DNA of 64,000 nt from Alcaligenaceae bacterium (GCA_013416405.1 JACCET010000003.1:1-64000); one strand, 5' to 3'; shown: positions 35,315-46,450, counted from the first letter of the stretch. The notes: generated by a model from the letters alone, not told the origin. Numbers and translations are program-made.

Positions 35315-35757
35315 CTACCCGGAAGTCTTTATCGGTTTTGGAAGCCACTCAAGTCGTGAGGCTTGGGTCGAGACGTCAACAGCGATCGTCTCACGTTCGG
35401 CCGCTTTGCGGCGCATACGAATGCGCTTGATGTTCACTACTTTCGCCTTGCAAGACTCGTCTGCATCCTTAGAGGAGAGGTTGGCAACCCGGTACTGGGC
35501 CGTGTCAGCCAAGCGATTGAGCTCTGGCAAAGTCAAGAATCGACCTTACCTCAGCCGCTGGAGCAAATCAATCTCGGAGCTATAAGCCCAGCGATAAAGA
35601 AGGGCTAGGTGGATTGTGTTAGCGGCTTTCCCGCGAGTGCGAAAACCAGCCAAGAACAGCGTTGCCTCGTGAATGGGTAAGCCGCCGGGTTTGCTCAACA
35701 CAGAGTGCCGCTCCCCGTTCCGGAATTGGAGGCGCTTTGCAACGAATCTCGCCATTA
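35315..35757 (-). pseudogene. Tyrosine recombinase (phage-type integrase) remnant
   Basis: The fragment starts at ATG 35757 behind an AAGGTGGG site (MARFVAKRLQFRNGERHSVLS...) and runs through a SAM-like N-terminal domain (AANTIHLALLYRWAYSSEIDLLQRL) to about 35546. A frameshift follows, and the sequence continues as LPELNRLADTAQYRVANLSSKDAD...IAVDVSTQASRL down to 35315. The catalytic C-terminal domain with the R-H-R-Y residues is missing. It resembles the N-terminal half of integrases found in Burkholderiales islands and lies beside ssb at the accessory/core boundary. Confidence 0.65.
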
Positions 35758-35827
35758 ACCCACCTTTTTTGCCAAGTAGTAGCTCAGCGATTACTCTGCT
35801 AGACCACAAATCGAAGTGTTGGTAAAG

Positions 35828-35858
35828 AAAAAACCCGCTTTCCCTAAGATCGCGGGCT
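35828..35858 (-). terminator. Intrinsic terminator of ssb
   Basis: On the minus strand CCCGC (35852-35856) pairs with GCGGG (35834-35838) around a 13-nt loop, followed by six T. It is placed about 30 bp after the ssb stop codon. Confidence 0.75.
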
Positions 35859-35888
35859 TCAACCAACAAAAATCCGACAAGGTGGGTC

Positions 35889-36377
35889 CTAGAACGGAAT
35901 ATCGTCATCCATGTCGGCCAGATTCGCCGCAGGCGATGCCTGAGGTGCAGCGGGGCGCGGCTGGGCCGGGCGCTGGCTGCGTTGCTGGGCCGGTGCCTGG
36001 TTGTATTCTGTGCCGCCACCACCCGCGCCGGAATCGCCATCGCGGCCACCCAGCATTTGCATTTGGTCGGCCACGATATCGGTGCTATAGCGGTCGGCAC
36101 CCGTGTCTTTATCTTGCCATTTACGGGTTTTCAGGCGACCTTCAACGTAAACCGAACGGCCTTTTTTCAGGTATTCACCGGCAATTTCGGCCAGGCGGTT
36201 ATAAAAAACCACGCGATGCCATTCGGTTTCTTCGCGTTTTTCACCGGACGCCTTGTCTTTCCAGGTGCTGGTCGTGGCGATGGATACATTGCAAATGGCT
36301 GCGCCATCGGGGCTGTAGCGCACTTCCGGGTCTCTTCCCAGATTGCCGACGAGAATAACTTTGTTGACTGAGGCCAT
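35889..36377 (-). CDS. ssb: Single-stranded DNA-binding protein
   Basis: This ~162-residue SSB has an OB fold (residues ~1-110: [21 protein letters not shown]...[22 protein letters not shown]), a low-complexity Gly/Gln/Pro linker, and the acidic tip DMDDDIPF that docks repair and replication partners. It coats single-stranded DNA. The start at 36377 is set by homology, because the open frame extends to 36443 without support. It is the first clear core gene after the accessory region. Confidence 0.95.
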   Translation of the reverse strand: MASVNKVILVGNLGRDPEVRYSPDGAAICNVSIATTSTWKDKASGEKREETEWHRVVFYNRLAEIAGEYLKKGRSVYVEGRLKTRKWQDKDTGADRYSTDIVADQMQMLGGRDGDSGAGGGGTEYNQAPAQQRSQRPAQPRPAAPQASPAANLADMDDDIPF

Positions 36378-36533
36378 GACAATACCTTTAACTTGAAAAT
36401 TTACATTAGCGTCATTATCGACGATTAACCCTACCGCTGCCAACGCAAGCCGTAGAAGCGCGAAGGCACGAAACTATCCGTTCAGCCCCCGAGATTGGGT
36501 TAACTACCAGCACATCCGGGTGCTGCCTGGCGC

Positions 36534-37742
36534 TCAGGCCTGATCCTTGAAGCCTCGCGCCGTCAGAAACCACACAAAGGCCAGTGCCGAGGCCAGCAGA
36601 AACACCGCCGATGTGCGCCCGGTAGCGGCCAGCAGGCCACCGGTCACACCGCCCAGGAACACACCCAACGACTGCGCCGTATTATAAAAACCCAGCGCCA
36701 GCCCCTTAAATTCGGGGGGCGCCACCCGCGAAACCAAGGATGGCTGCAAGGCTTCCAGAATATTGAACGAGATGAAAAACCCCACCAGCATCGCCACCGT
36801 GGCAAAGAAGCTGGTGCTGGCCAGGGGCATCAGCGCCAGAACCACGATCAGGCCGGCAACCGCCGCTTCCAGCGCCACCTTGTGCATGCGCCGTGTTTCT
36901 GTGTAGAACACGGCAGGCACCATCAACACGAACGACAGCAGGATAACGGGCAAATAGACTTCCCAAAGGTTGGCCGAATCATAGTTACCCAGCGTGGCCA
37001 GCAAGCCTGGCATGACGATGAACAGCGCCATCAAAATGAAGTGCAGGCAGAAAACACCGAAATTCAGGCGCAGTAAGTCAACATGCGCCAATACGTCGCG
37101 CGGGCGGGCCTGCACGATGGGCGCCTTGGCCTGGGGCACGGAAGGCACCACAAAGCAGGCAATCAACAGGCACACGAAACCCAGCAGGCTGATGGCCCAG
37201 AATAGGCCGGACAAGCCGAATTCACCCACCAGCACCGGTGAAAGCACCAGCGACACGGCAAACGATATGCCTATGGAACCGCCTACCATGGCCATGGCGC
37301 GCGTACGCACTTCGGGCCGGGTGGCGTCGGCCACCCAGGCGGTGATTGCGGCCGACACGGCGCCCAAGCCCTGTATGACGCGACCCAGGATGATCCAGTT
37401 CACATCCGAGGCCAGCGCGCAAATAACACCACCTATGATGAACAGCACCATGCCAAGCACAATGATGGGTCGGCGCCCCCAACGATCAGAGGCCATGCCC
37501 AGGGGAATCTGCATGATCGCCTGGGTCAGACCGTAGGCACCCAGTGCCAGCCCGACACGGGCGGCGTCATTGCCCCCGGGCAGTGTCTGCGCGGCAACCG
37601 CAAAAATCGGGGTCAGCAGGAACAGACCCAGCATGCGCGAGGCAAAAAGCAGGGCCAGGGTAACGCTGGCCCGTCTTTCTACGGGTGTCAGTTTCAACTT
37701 GGCTCTGGTCGATGGCCCGGGACGGGCAGCTGGATTGCTCAT
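36534..37742 (-). CDS. MFS transporter (sugar/drug efflux type)
   Basis: This 402-residue carrier has 12 predicted transmembrane segments and the A motif GMASDRWGRRPIIVLGMVLF between spans 2 and 3. It resembles YajR-like drug:H+ antiporters. It lies between ssb and divergent uvrA, as in related Burkholderiales. The substrate is unknown. Confidence 0.85.
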   Translation of the reverse strand: MSNPAARPGPSTRAKLKLTPVERRASVTLALLFASRMLGLFLLTPIFAVAAQTLPGGNDAARVGLALGAYGLTQAIMQIPLGMASDRWGRRPIIVLGMVLFIIGGVICALASDVNWIILGRVIQGLGAVSAAITAWVADATRPEVRTRAMAMVGGSIGISFAVSLVLSPVLVGEFGLSGLFWAISLLGFVCLLIACFVVPSVPQAKAPIVQARPRDVLAHVDLLRLNFGVFCLHFILMALFIVMPGLLATLGNYDSANLWEVYLPVILLSFVLMVPAVFYTETRRMHKVALEAAVAGLIVVLALMPLASTSFFATVAMLVGFFISFNILEALQPSLVSRVAPPEFKGLALGFYNTAQSLGVFLGGVTGGLLAATGRTSAVFLLASALAFVWFLTARGFKDQA

Positions 37743-37771
37743 AAAAACTCAGTCGGTTAAGAAAACCCTTG

Positions 37772-37804
37772 CGATGCCTCTTGGGGGCACCGCAAGAGGC
37801 ATCG
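37772..37804. repeat. 11-bp perfect hairpin in the MFS-uvrA divergent region
   Basis: CGATGCCTCTT at 37772-37782 is repeated inverted as AAGAGGCATCG at 37794-37804 around an 11-nt loop. It sits 30 bp upstream of the MFS start, so it could influence that mRNA leader. No LexA-like CTGT-N8-ACAG box was seen before uvrA. Confidence 0.5.
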
Positions 37805-37912
37805 TATTATCGCAAGTTGCGGTAAATCAGTCAGCGCATGGAAACGGGCTGCGCGTTATAGTAGCAAGTTGGCCGTTGAAAGGCCCAAGCACCGTCACAA
37901 ACGATAAAGGCT

Positions 37913-40759
37913 ATGGAAGCGATACGCATCCGGGGCGCCCGAACGCATAATCTTAAAAACATTTCCATTGATTTGCCACGCCACAAGCTCGTGGTGGTAA
38001 CAGGCCTGTCTGGCTCCGGAAAGTCATCACTGGCGTTTGACACCCTGTATGCCGAGGGACAGCGACGTTACGTGGAAAGCCTGTCGGCCTACGCTCGCCA
38101 GTTTCTGCAACTGATGGACAAGCCCGATGTCGACCTGATCGAAGGATTATCCCCGGCCATATCCATAGAGCAGAAATCCGCCGGCCACAACCCGCGCTCA
38201 ACGGTCGGAACGATTACTGAAATCCACGATTATTTGCGGCTATTGTACGCTCGGGTGGGTACGCCTTATTGCCCCGAGCACGGCTTGCCGCTGCAGGCCC
38301 AGAGCGTCAGCCAGATGGTGGATAAGGTAATGAGCTGGACGCCTGAGACCCGGCTGGCCATCCTGGCACCGCTGGCCCGCTCGCGCAAGGGCAGTTTCGA
38401 AGACGAGTGCGCCAGCTTGCAGGCTCAGGGGTTTGTGCGGTTGCGCGTCAATGGTGAAATGGTGTCCATCGATACGCTGGGGCCTTTGAAAAAAACCGGC
38501 AAACACGACTTTGATGTAGTGGTGGACAGGCTGCGGGTAAAACCCGAGAGCCAGCAACGCCTGGCGGAAAGTTTTGAAACCGCACTCAATCTGGCCGAAG
38601 GCCGGGTCATTGCGCTGAACATGGACAGCGGCGAAGAACATGCTTTTTCCAGCCGCTATGCCTGCCCTGTCTGTCATCACAGCCTCACTGAACTTGAACC
38701 GCGCCTGTTCAGCTTCAACAATCCCGTGGGCGCCTGCCCCAGTTGCGACGGCCTGGGCTGCGTAGACTTCTTCGATCCAAAACGCGTCGTTGCCTTTCCA
38801 GAGCTAAGCCTGGCCAGTGGCGCCGTTCATGGCTGGGATCGCCGCAATGCCTTTACGCATACGCTACTGACCAGCCTGGCGGCTCACTACGATTTCGATA
38901 TAGAAACTCCCTTCGAAACGCTGGCCTCCGAAGTGCGCGAACGCGTACTGTTCGGCTCTGGCGACGAGGAAATCTCGTTTCTGTATTTGAACGAAAAAGG
39001 GCGCACTACAGTCAAAAAGCACACCTTTGAAGGGATCATTCCCAATCTGGAAAGGCGCTGGCGTGAAACCGACTCCAGCGCAGTACGCGAAGAGCTGGGC
39101 AAGTACCGTCACACCAAGACCTGCCCTGACTGCCAGGGTTCGCGCCTGCGCACCGAGGCGCGCCACGTGCTGATCGGCAATGAGCCGGGCAAGGACGAAC
39201 GCCGCGGCCGCGCCATCTTCGAAGTGGAAGCACTGTCGCTGGCGGCCTGCCTGGCCTGGTTCCAGGAGCTTGCGCTGACCGGCGCCAAAAAAGAAATTGC
39301 CGACCGCATAGTGCGTGAAATCGAGGCTCGCCTGCAGTTTTTGAATAATGTGGGCTTGAGCTATCTGTCTCTGGATCGCAGTGCGGACACGATTTCCGGC
39401 GGCGAGGCGCAGCGTATACGCTTGGCCAGCCAGATAGGATCAGGACTGACTGGCGTCATGTACGTGCTGGACGAACCGTCGATCGGGCTGCACCAGCGCG
39501 ATAACGACCGGCTGATCCAGACCTTGCAGCACCTGCGCGACTTGGGCAACAGCGTGATCGTGGTCGAACATGATGAGGACATGATCCGATCTGCCGACTT
39601 TGTGCTGGACATGGGGCCGGGCGCAGGCGAGCACGGCGGGCGCATCGTGGCCCATGGCACGCCTGATGAATTGGCCGCCAATGAACAGTCCCTGACGGGC
39701 CAATATCTGAGCGGCAGTCGATGCATCGCCATTCCTGCCCGCCGCCCGGTAACACCCGATCTGCCCCGGCTCGAGCTCAAAGGCTGTCGCGGCAATAACC
39801 TTAAAGCAGTGGATCTCTCCATTCCGTCGGGGCGGCTGGTGTGCATCACCGGCGTCTCCGGGTCGGGCAAATCCACCCTGATCAACGACACGCTGGCTAC
39901 TGTCGTGGCGCAAAAACTGCATCGCGCGCAAACCGAGCCGGCGCCCTACGACAGCATTGAAGGCCTTGAGCACTTCGACAAAATCATTAATGTCGACCAA
40001 AGTCCCATAGGCCGCACGCCGCGCAGCAATCCGGCCACCTATACCGGTATGTTCACGCCGATACGCGAGCTTTTCGCAGGCGTGACGGAATCACGTACAC
40101 GCGGCTATGATCCCGGCCGATTTTCATTCAATGTGAAAGGCGGCCGCTGCGAGGCCTGTCAGGGCGATGGCGTGGTCAAGGTCGAGATGCACTTCCTGCC
40201 CGACATGTATGTGCCCTGTGACGTCTGTGGCGGCAAGCGCTATAACCGGGAAACACTGGAAATTCGCTATCGGGGCCGCAGCATCAGCGAAGTGCTGGAT
40301 CTGACCGTAGAACAGGCTCTGAACTATTTCGAAGCGGTGCCCACGGTATCGCGCAAATTGCATACCTTGATGGACGTGGGCTTGTCGTATCTGCGCCTGG
40401 GGCAAAGTGCCACGACGTTGTCGGGGGGCGAAGCACAGCGCGTCAAGCTTTCGCTGGAATTATCCAAGCGCAGCACCGGGCGCACTTTATACATACTGGA
40501 TGAACCCACCACCGGCCTGCATTTCCAGGACATCGCCCTGCTGCTGGATGTGTTGCGCAAGCTGGTCGAGGGCGGCAATACCGTCGTCATCATCGAACAC
40601 AATCTGGACGTCATCAAGACTGCAGACTGGCTCGTGGACATGGGCCCGGAAGGCGGCAATGGCGGTGGGCAGATCGTTGCCCAGGGCACGCCTGAAGAAA
40701 TCGCCGCGACGCCGGCCAGCTACACCGGCCGCTACCTGAAACCGCTGCTGTCAAAATAG
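37913..40759 (+). CDS. uvrA: Excinuclease ABC subunit A
   Basis: This 948-residue UvrA is the damage-recognition ATPase of nucleotide excision repair. Two ABC ATPase modules are visible: Walker [15 protein letters not shown] near residue 35 and [14 protein letters not shown] near 650, with signature motifs [20 protein letters not shown] and [20 protein letters not shown]. Zinc-finger cysteines are [16 protein letters not shown] and [19 protein letters not shown]. It is full length. The ATG at 37913 follows AAAGG. Confidence 0.97.
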   Translation: MEAIRIRGARTHNLKNISIDLPRHKLVVVTGLSGSGKSSLAFDTLYAEGQRRYVESLSAYARQFLQLMDKPDVDLIEGLSPAISIEQKSAGHNPRSTVGTITEIHDYLRLLYARVGTPYCPEHGLPLQAQSVSQMVDKVMSWTPETRLAILAPLARSRKGSFEDECASLQAQGFVRLRVNGEMVSIDTLGPLKKTGKHDFDVVVDRLRVKPESQQRLAESFETALNLAEGRVIALNMDSGEEHAFSSRYACPVCHHSLTELEPRLFSFNNPVGACPSCDGLGCVDFFDPKRVVAFPELSLASGAVHGWDRRNAFTHTLLTSLAAHYDFDIETPFETLASEVRERVLFGSGDEEISFLYLNEKGRTTVKKHTFEGIIPNLERRWRETDSSAVREELGKYRHTKTCPDCQGSRLRTEARHVLIGNEPGKDERRGRAIFEVEALSLAACLAWFQELALTGAKKEIADRIVREIEARLQFLNNVGLSYLSLDRSADTISGGEAQRIRLASQIGSGLTGVMYVLDEPSIGLHQRDNDRLIQTLQHLRDLGNSVIVVEHDEDMIRSADFVLDMGPGAGEHGGRIVAHGTPDELAANEQSLTGQYLSGSRCIAIPARRPVTPDLPRLELKGCRGNNLKAVDLSIPSGRLVCITGVSGSGKSTLINDTLATVVAQKLHRAQTEPAPYDSIEGLEHFDKIINVDQSPIGRTPRSNPATYTGMFTPIRELFAGVTESRTRGYDPGRFSFNVKGGRCEACQGDGVVKVEMHFLPDMYVPCDVCGGKRYNRETLEIRYRGRSISEVLDLTVEQALNYFEAVPTVSRKLHTLMDVGLSYLRLGQSATTLSGGEAQRVKLSLELSKRSTGRTLYILDEPTTGLHFQDIALLLDVLRKLVEGGNTVVIIEHNLDVIKTADWLVDMGPEGGNGGGQIVAQGTPEEIAATPASYTGRYLKPLLSK

Positions 40760-40791
40760 GCGTGGCGCCGGCCCAAAAAGGGGTGACACAG

Positions 40792-41919
40792 CTAATCCAT
40801 ACGAAACAGCAGGCCATGCTCGCGTATGGCGTAGCGATCCGTCATACCCGCGATATAGTCAGCAATGGCGCGGGCCTGCTCCACTTCATCATCGCGCCTG
40901 TGTGCCTGGGCCAGCAACTGTGGATTGCGCAGAAAAGCCTCAAACAGGTCACGCACTATGGTACGCGCCTTGGACGTCATGCGCATGACCTGATAGTGGC
41001 GATACAGGTTTTCAAGCAGAAAGCGCTTGAGTGCATCGGCTTGGCTACGCATGGACGGCGAGAACGCCGCCAGCGGCGGGCAGGCACGTACGTCGTCTGC
41101 GCTATTGGGCTTGTGGTGCCGGATATTGGCAAGCGTGGTCTCGGTCAGATCGAGTACCAGGGTATTGATCATGGCGCGTATGATTTCGGCAATCAGGCGC
41201 CTGTTGTCGATACGCGGGTATTTGCGTTTGACTTGATCGTGGTGTGTGGCAAATATTTCCAGCCTCTGCAACTGCTCTATGCTGATCAGCCCTGAACGCA
41301 AGCCGTCATCGATGTCATGATTGTTGTAGGCGATTTCATCGGCCAGGTTGGCAATCTGTGCCTCGAGCGCAGGCTGCGTGCGCGCCAAAAAGCGCTCGCC
41401 CACTTCTCCAAGCAAACGCGCATGCTTGACCGAGCAATGCTTCAGTATGCCCTCACGGCTTTCAAAGCACAGGTTCAGTCCATTGAATTCGGCATAGCGC
41501 TCTTCCAGCTCGTCAACGACTCTAAGACTTTGCAGATTATGCTCAAAACCTCCGGCTGCAGGTGCCAACTTGCGCATGCAGGCATTGAGCTCGTCCTGGC
41601 CTGCGTGCCCGAACGGAGTATGGCCCAGATCATGCGCCAGCGAGATGGCCTCGGTCAGGTCTTCATGCAGACCCAGATTGCGGGCCAGCGTACGGGCAAT
41701 TTGCGCCACCTCTATGCTGTGTGTCAGCCGTGTGCGGAACAAATCACCTTCGTGATTGACGAAAACCTGGGTTTTGTACTCAAGCAGCCTGAAGGCATTG
41801 CAATGGATGATACGATCACGATCGCGCTGGAAGGCATTGCGTCCCACGGGCGGGGCCTCGGGGTGCAGACGCCCACGCGTGCGGTTCGGGTCGCAGGCAA
41901 AAGGCGCTAGCTGAGCCAT
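40792..41919 (-). CDS. dgt: Deoxyguanosinetriphosphate triphosphohydrolase-like protein
   Basis: This 375-residue HD-domain dNTPase has the metal-binding residues in [30 protein letters not shown] and the later [14 protein letters not shown] segment. It hydrolyses dNTPs to nucleoside and triphosphate, lowering the pool. It is the last gene of aroK-aroB-dgt, 9 bp after aroB, and converges on uvrA with a 32-bp gap. Confidence 0.93.
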   Translation of the reverse strand: MAQLAPFACDPNRTRGRLHPEAPPVGRNAFQRDRDRIIHCNAFRLLEYKTQVFVNHEGDLFRTRLTHSIEVAQIARTLARNLGLHEDLTEAISLAHDLGHTPFGHAGQDELNACMRKLAPAAGGFEHNLQSLRVVDELEERYAEFNGLNLCFESREGILKHCSVKHARLLGEVGERFLARTQPALEAQIANLADEIAYNNHDIDDGLRSGLISIEQLQRLEIFATHHDQVKRKYPRIDNRRLIAEIIRAMINTLVLDLTETTLANIRHHKPNSADDVRACPPLAAFSPSMRSQADALKRFLLENLYRHYQVMRMTSKARTIVRDLFEAFLRNPQLLAQAHRRDDEVEQARAIADYIAGMTDRYAIREHGLLFRMD

Positions 41920-41928
41920 CGCCTGCCC

Positions 41929-43017
41929 TTACACCCGCGCCGGAGCGGCGGTTTTTTCCAGCACCTGCTGCAGGGCCTGGGCCGGCACGCCCTCGCAAAG
42001 GGCCTGACCTATGGCAGACAACAAAACGAAGCGCAGTTGGCCGCCCTCGGTTTTCTTGTCGACTTGCATAAGATCCAACCAGTGCTCCTGGCCCAGATCC
42101 GGCGCCTGCACCGGACAACCTATGGCCTGTACCAAGGTGCGCACACGCTCGACACTATCGGCCGGCAAGCCATGCGTGAGCGCCGACAACTCGGCAGCCT
42201 GCACCATGCCGCAACCGACGGCCTCACCATGCAGCCAGATCCCATAGCCCAGGCCCGATTCAATAGCATGCCCGAATGTATGGCCCAGATTCAGAATGGC
42301 CCGCAAGCCCGACTCGCGCTCATCTTGCGACACGACATGGGCTTTGATCTCGCAGGAGCGCTGAATGGCATAGGTAATCGCTTGGCGATCAAGCGCGCGT
42401 AGCGCAGGCACATTCTGTTCGCACCAGGCAAAAAAATCGGCATCGATGATCAAGCCATATTTGATGACCTCGGCCAAGCCCGCCGATATTTCGCGATCGG
42501 GTAGAGTAGACAGCACAGCTGTGTCAATCTCGACGGCTATCGGCTGGTAAAACGCGCCGACCATATTCTTGCCCAGGGGATGGTTGATGGCGGTCTTGCC
42601 GCCCACCGAGGAATCGACCTGCGCCAACAAGGTGGTGGGCACTTGCACGAAACGTATGCCGCGCATGTAGCTGGCAGCGGCAAAACCGACCATATCGCCT
42701 ATTACTCCACCCCCCAAGGCCACCAGCACTGCCTTGCGATCCAATCTATTTTGTAACAAGCCATCGAAAATCAAATTCAAGGTTTGCCAATCTTTATGGG
42801 CTTCGCCGTCGGGCAGTTCAATATAGATAACGCGTTTTCCGGACGCCGCCAGCGCTGTTTCGGCGCGCTCGCGGTAATGCGCGGCAACGGTGACGTTGCT
42901 GACCAGCGCAATGGCTGTTGCGTCATCGGGGATGACCTGCCCCAGCCTGTCGAGGCGGTTGGCCTCGATGTGTATGGGGTAACTGCCCCCGGGGGTAGTG
43001 ACCTGTACAGTCGTCAT
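41929..43017 (-). CDS. aroB: 3-dehydroquinate synthase
   Basis: This 362-residue NAD- and metal-dependent enzyme of the shikimate pathway converts DAHP to 3-dehydroquinate. Motifs visible are the nucleotide-binding LVALGGGVIGDMVGFAAASYMRGIRFVQVPTTLLAQVDSSVGGKTAINHP and the metal ligands in NLGHTFGHAIE and LHGEAVGCGM. Its ATG overlaps the aroK stop by 4 bp. Confidence 0.96.
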   Translation of the reverse strand: MTTVQVTTPGGSYPIHIEANRLDRLGQVIPDDATAIALVSNVTVAAHYRERAETALAASGKRVIYIELPDGEAHKDWQTLNLIFDGLLQNRLDRKAVLVALGGGVIGDMVGFAAASYMRGIRFVQVPTTLLAQVDSSVGGKTAINHPLGKNMVGAFYQPIAVEIDTAVLSTLPDREISAGLAEVIKYGLIIDADFFAWCEQNVPALRALDRQAITYAIQRSCEIKAHVVSQDERESGLRAILNLGHTFGHAIESGLGYGIWLHGEAVGCGMVQAAELSALTHGLPADSVERVRTLVQAIGCPVQAPDLGQEHWLDLMQVDKKTEGGQLRFVLLSAIGQALCEGVPAQALQQVLEKTAAPARV

Positions 43018-43610
43018 GATTGCGCCTTGTGTTGTTGCAGCATGGAAACAAGCACGCGCACAATCTGGGTAGCCGGCGCGTTGCCAGTTTCAAGGGTCAA
43101 GTCGGCCAGACTTTCGTATATGGGCTCGCGCTGTTGCAGCAATTCCCGGATACGGGCCTGTGGGTCGGCCGTTTTCAGCAAAGGACGGTTGCGGTCGCGT
43201 GCCACGCGGCGAAACAGTTCTTCAGCGGTTGCCCGCAAGTATACGACCACGCCGCGCTCTTTAAGATAGCGCTGGTTCTCACTGGCCAGCACCGCACCAC
43301 CTCCGGTAGCCAGGACAATACTGCGGCGTTGCGAACACTCGTCCAGGGCCAGGGTTTCACGCTTGCGGAACCCATCCTCACCTTCGATGTCGAATATCAA
43401 TGCTACCCTGACACCACAACGCGCCTCGAGCTCGTGATCAAGATCCAGGAATTCCCGGTCTATTGCGCGTGCCAGATGACGGCCTATGGTCGTCTTGCCA
43501 GCACCCATCATGCCGATCAGGAAAACCGGCGTGTCGTAAGGCAGCAACTTGATGTTTACTTGCTCTTTATTAGGCGGTCGGGCCGGCTCGAAAGGTAAAG
43601 AATCATTCAT
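43014..43610 (-). CDS. aroK: Shikimate kinase
   Basis: This ~198-residue kinase has P-loop GMMGAGKTTIGRHLAR near residue 34, the shikimate-binding DxD/R region (FLDLDHELEARCG, EDGFRKRE), LATGGGAVL, and lid arginine in DRNRPLL. It phosphorylates shikimate at the 3-hydroxyl. The ATG at 43610 is chosen because upstream codons run into the divergent mrcA promoter region and are not conserved. It is translationally coupled to aroB. Confidence 0.95.
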   Translation of the reverse strand: MNDSLPFEPARPPNKEQVNIKLLPYDTPVFLIGMMGAGKTTIGRHLARAIDREFLDLDHELEARCGVRVALIFDIEGEDGFRKRETLALDECSQRRSIVLATGGGAVLASENQRYLKERGVVVYLRATAEELFRRVARDRNRPLLKTADPQARIRELLQQREPIYESLADLTLETGNAPATQIVRVLVSMLQQHKAQS

Positions 43611-43725
43611 TTGTGTATTATCCCACTTGCAACTCGACCATACGCCGCTACACTGCATTACTCGGTTACATAAACCAGATGCGCAAATCATAGTCTGATC
43701 ACGCTTAGACTTAAAATCGCCCCTA

Positions 43726-46158
43726 ATGAGTTCCTCTACCAATTCCTCAAAAAACACTTCCGGCACACCAGGCTCCTGGATAGGCCGCTTCATTCTGAAA
43801 GCAGGCATTTTCATGGCCGGCCTGGGGCTGTGCGGAGCCTTACTGGGTTCGCTGGCGCTTGCGCTGGCCTGGCCCAACCTGCCCGACTTGAGCGCGATGA
43901 TCGACTATCGTCCGCGCGTACCCCTGCGTATTTACACTTCAGACAAAGTACTGATAGGCGAATTTGGTGAAGAGCGCCGTAATGTGTTGCGCTTTCATGA
44001 AATACCCGATGTCATGAAATCGGCCATTTTATCAGCCGAAGACGACCGTTTTTACCAGCACGGCGGCATAGATTGGGCCGGCGTTGCACGCGCTGCATTG
44101 GCCAACGTGGTCAATATGTCCAAAACCCAGGGCGCCAGCACCATCACCATGCAGGTGGCACGTAATTTTTACCTGTCGTCTGAAAAAACCTATACCCGCA
44201 AATTCTACGAGCTGCTGCTTACCTTCAAGATCGAAGCCACCCTGACCAAAGATCAGATCCTGGATCTGTACATGAACCAGATCTTTCTGGGCCATCGCGC
44301 ATACGGCTTTGCATCGGCATCACGCACCTACTTCGGCAAGCAGCTCGGCGATATCACACCCGCCGAGGCCGCCATGCTGGCCGGCATTCCCAAGGCACCG
44401 TCCCGATTCAACCCCATCGCCAACTTCGAACGTGCCAAGACACGCCAGCTTTATGTGCTTGGACGCATGCATAGCCTGGGCTACCTGAACGACGCCGAAT
44501 ACGAACAAGCCAAGACACAGGAAATCGTGCTGAAATCGGCACCGGGCACGCCTGCGGGCGGCTACGCCATTCATGGCGAATACGTCGCCGAACTTGCACG
44601 ACAATTGCTGTACAGCGTGTACCAAGACAACATCTATTCGCGCGGTTTCAACATCTACACGACCGTCCATTCCAAAGATCAGGAAGCCGCGTATAAAGCG
44701 ATACGCGACGGCATACTCGACTACACCCGCCGAGCCCGCTACCCAGGCCCAGCGGAAACCCTGACCCTGCCAGACGGCATAGAAAGCAATCCAACCCAGC
44801 TCGATACCTTGCTCGATGAGCTGCAGGAAAAATATCCCGACGAAGGCGATCTGCTCACCGGCGTGGTGCTTACGGCCAGTCCAAGCAAAATTACCGTGGC
44901 CCGTTCGTCTACCGAAATCATCGACGTCACCGATAAAAACGCCTTGAAGATCGTGGCCCGTGGCCTGGTCAAGGGCGCCAAAGACGACGTGCGCATATCA
45001 CGCGGCTCCGTCGTCTATCTGCACCAATATAACGACCACTGGGAAGTCATCAACATGCCCGAGGTCCAGGCGGCCTTTGTATCGCTACGACCTCAAGATG
45101 GGGCCATTCGGGCCCTGGTTGGCGGCTTCGACTTTGAAGAAGGCAAGTTCAACCGGGTTACCCAGGCATGGCGGCAACCTGGCTCGGCCTTCAAGCCCTT
45201 TATCTATGCCTCGGCACTGGAACGCGGCCTGACTCCCGCCACCCAGATATCCGATGAACCCTTCGTGCTGACTGCGGCGCAAACCGGCTCCAAGGCCTGG
45301 TCACCTAAAAACTACGGCAGCAAATACGAACCCATGCTGACGCTGCGCCAGGGCCTGTACAAGTCCAAGAACATGGTCTCCATCCGCATCATGCAGGCCG
45401 TCGGGCCCAAGTATGTGCAAGATTACATCACCCGTTTCGGTTTCGATCGTGCTCGCCAACCCGCAGTATTGCCGCTCGCGCTGGGTGCGGGCAGTGTCAC
45501 ACCGCTGCAACTGGCGGGTGCCTATGCCGTATTTGCCAATGGCGGCTATCGTGTACCGCCCTATCTGATCGATCACGTCACTGACAGCAGCGGCAAAGTC
45601 ATCATGCAGTCCAAGCCCGTCATTGCTGGCGACGCCGCCGCCAGGGCCATAGATCCACGCACGGTTTATGTCATGAATGACTTGATGCGCGGCGTGGCCA
45701 CTTCCGGTACAGGCGCTCGCGTGCATCGCGAACTGAAACGCAACGACATCGGCGGCAAAACCGGCACCACCAACGATTCGCATGACGCCTGGTTTGCTGG
45801 CTTCACACCCAAGCTCGTCGGTGTAGTCTGGATGGGCTACGATCGGCCACGCTCGCTGGGCTCCAGTGAAACGGGGGGTGGCGCATCGCTGCCCATCTGG
45901 CTGGACTACATGCGCGCCGCCCTGAAAGACCAACCCGAGACGCCTCCTGGCCCCATGCCCAGCGGCCTAAGCAAAATCGACGGCGAGTTCTACTTCGATG
46001 AATTCCCTCCCGGCCAGGCCATCGCGCGCGTCGGCCTGCCATCACCCCAAGACGTCCCCCTTGATGGCGGCGGTATGGACGGCATAGGAGACCTGCTTAA
46101 CCAACTGACGGGTGGTGGCGGAGCGCGACGCGAAGAACCGCCTAACATACCGTTTTAA
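43726..46158 (+). CDS. mrcA: Penicillin-binding protein 1A
   Basis: This 810-residue bifunctional peptidoglycan synthase has one N-terminal membrane anchor (about residues 27-48). The GT51 glycosyltransferase domain has catalytic Glu near 105 (ILSAEDDRFYQHGGID) and QGASTITMQVARN. An OB-like insert follows, then the transpeptidase with nucleophile Ser near 487 (GSAFKPFIY), SKN (YKSKNMVS) and KTGTT near 680. It polymerises and cross-links peptidoglycan at the outer face of the inner membrane. It is divergent from aroK, as in other proteobacteria. Confidence 0.96.
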   Translation: MSSSTNSSKNTSGTPGSWIGRFILKAGIFMAGLGLCGALLGSLALALAWPNLPDLSAMIDYRPRVPLRIYTSDKVLIGEFGEERRNVLRFHEIPDVMKSAILSAEDDRFYQHGGIDWAGVARAALANVVNMSKTQGASTITMQVARNFYLSSEKTYTRKFYELLLTFKIEATLTKDQILDLYMNQIFLGHRAYGFASASRTYFGKQLGDITPAEAAMLAGIPKAPSRFNPIANFERAKTRQLYVLGRMHSLGYLNDAEYEQAKTQEIVLKSAPGTPAGGYAIHGEYVAELARQLLYSVYQDNIYSRGFNIYTTVHSKDQEAAYKAIRDGILDYTRRARYPGPAETLTLPDGIESNPTQLDTLLDELQEKYPDEGDLLTGVVLTASPSKITVARSSTEIIDVTDKNALKIVARGLVKGAKDDVRISRGSVVYLHQYNDHWEVINMPEVQAAFVSLRPQDGAIRALVGGFDFEEGKFNRVTQAWRQPGSAFKPFIYASALERGLTPATQISDEPFVLTAAQTGSKAWSPKNYGSKYEPMLTLRQGLYKSKNMVSIRIMQAVGPKYVQDYITRFGFDRARQPAVLPLALGAGSVTPLQLAGAYAVFANGGYRVPPYLIDHVTDSSGKVIMQSKPVIAGDAAARAIDPRTVYVMNDLMRGVATSGTGARVHRELKRNDIGGKTGTTNDSHDAWFAGFTPKLVGVVWMGYDRPRSLGSSETGGGASLPIWLDYMRAALKDQPETPPGPMPSGLSKIDGEFYFDEFPPGQAIARVGLPSPQDVPLDGGGMDGIGDLLNQLTGGGGARREEPPNIPF

Positions 46159-46168
46159 TTGGACGCTT

Positions 46169-46396
46169 ATGCCCAAATGCCTTGATACCCACTGCAAGAC
46201 TGCCTTTCGCTTGCTTGCCGGCCTGTCTTTGGCTGCGATGCTGACCGCCTGCGGCTACAAGGGGCCTTTATATATGCCACCACCAGCCCCCGACGCCTCA
46301 CTGACAACGCCCCCGACATCGACAACGCTGCCTGACAGCGAAGCCGCCGTCGAGGCCGGAGGGCCTCCATCGGCAGCAACAGGCGCTATCCAGTAA
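46169..46396 (+). CDS. lptM: LptM/YifL-like small lipoprotein
   Basis: This 75-residue lipoprotein has a signal peptide with lipobox LTAC (AAMLTACGYKGPLYMPPP); the CGxKGPLY sequence after the lipidated Cys is the LptM hallmark. LptM helps mature the LptD-LptE lipopolysaccharide translocon in the outer membrane. The rest is a Pro/Thr-rich disordered tail. The ATG at 46169 lies 10 bp after mrcA, and lysA follows, the usual yifL-lysA order. Confidence 0.88.
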   Translation: MPKCLDTHCKTAFRLLAGLSLAAMLTACGYKGPLYMPPPAPDASLTTPPTSTTLPDSEAAVEAGGPPSAATGAIQ

Positions 46397-46450
46397 AATC
46401 AAATACCGGGCACCAAGCCCGCAACTTTAACTGCTACCTAGCCATCCGCG

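Noticed and set aside
37743-37912. LexA box upstream of uvrA
   Set aside because: No CTGT-N8-ACAG-like sequence could be found in the divergent region.
43014-43877. Shikimate kinase with an 89-residue N-terminal extension
   Set aside because: The extension runs through the divergent promoter and into antisense of mrcA; ATG 43610 gives the normal length.
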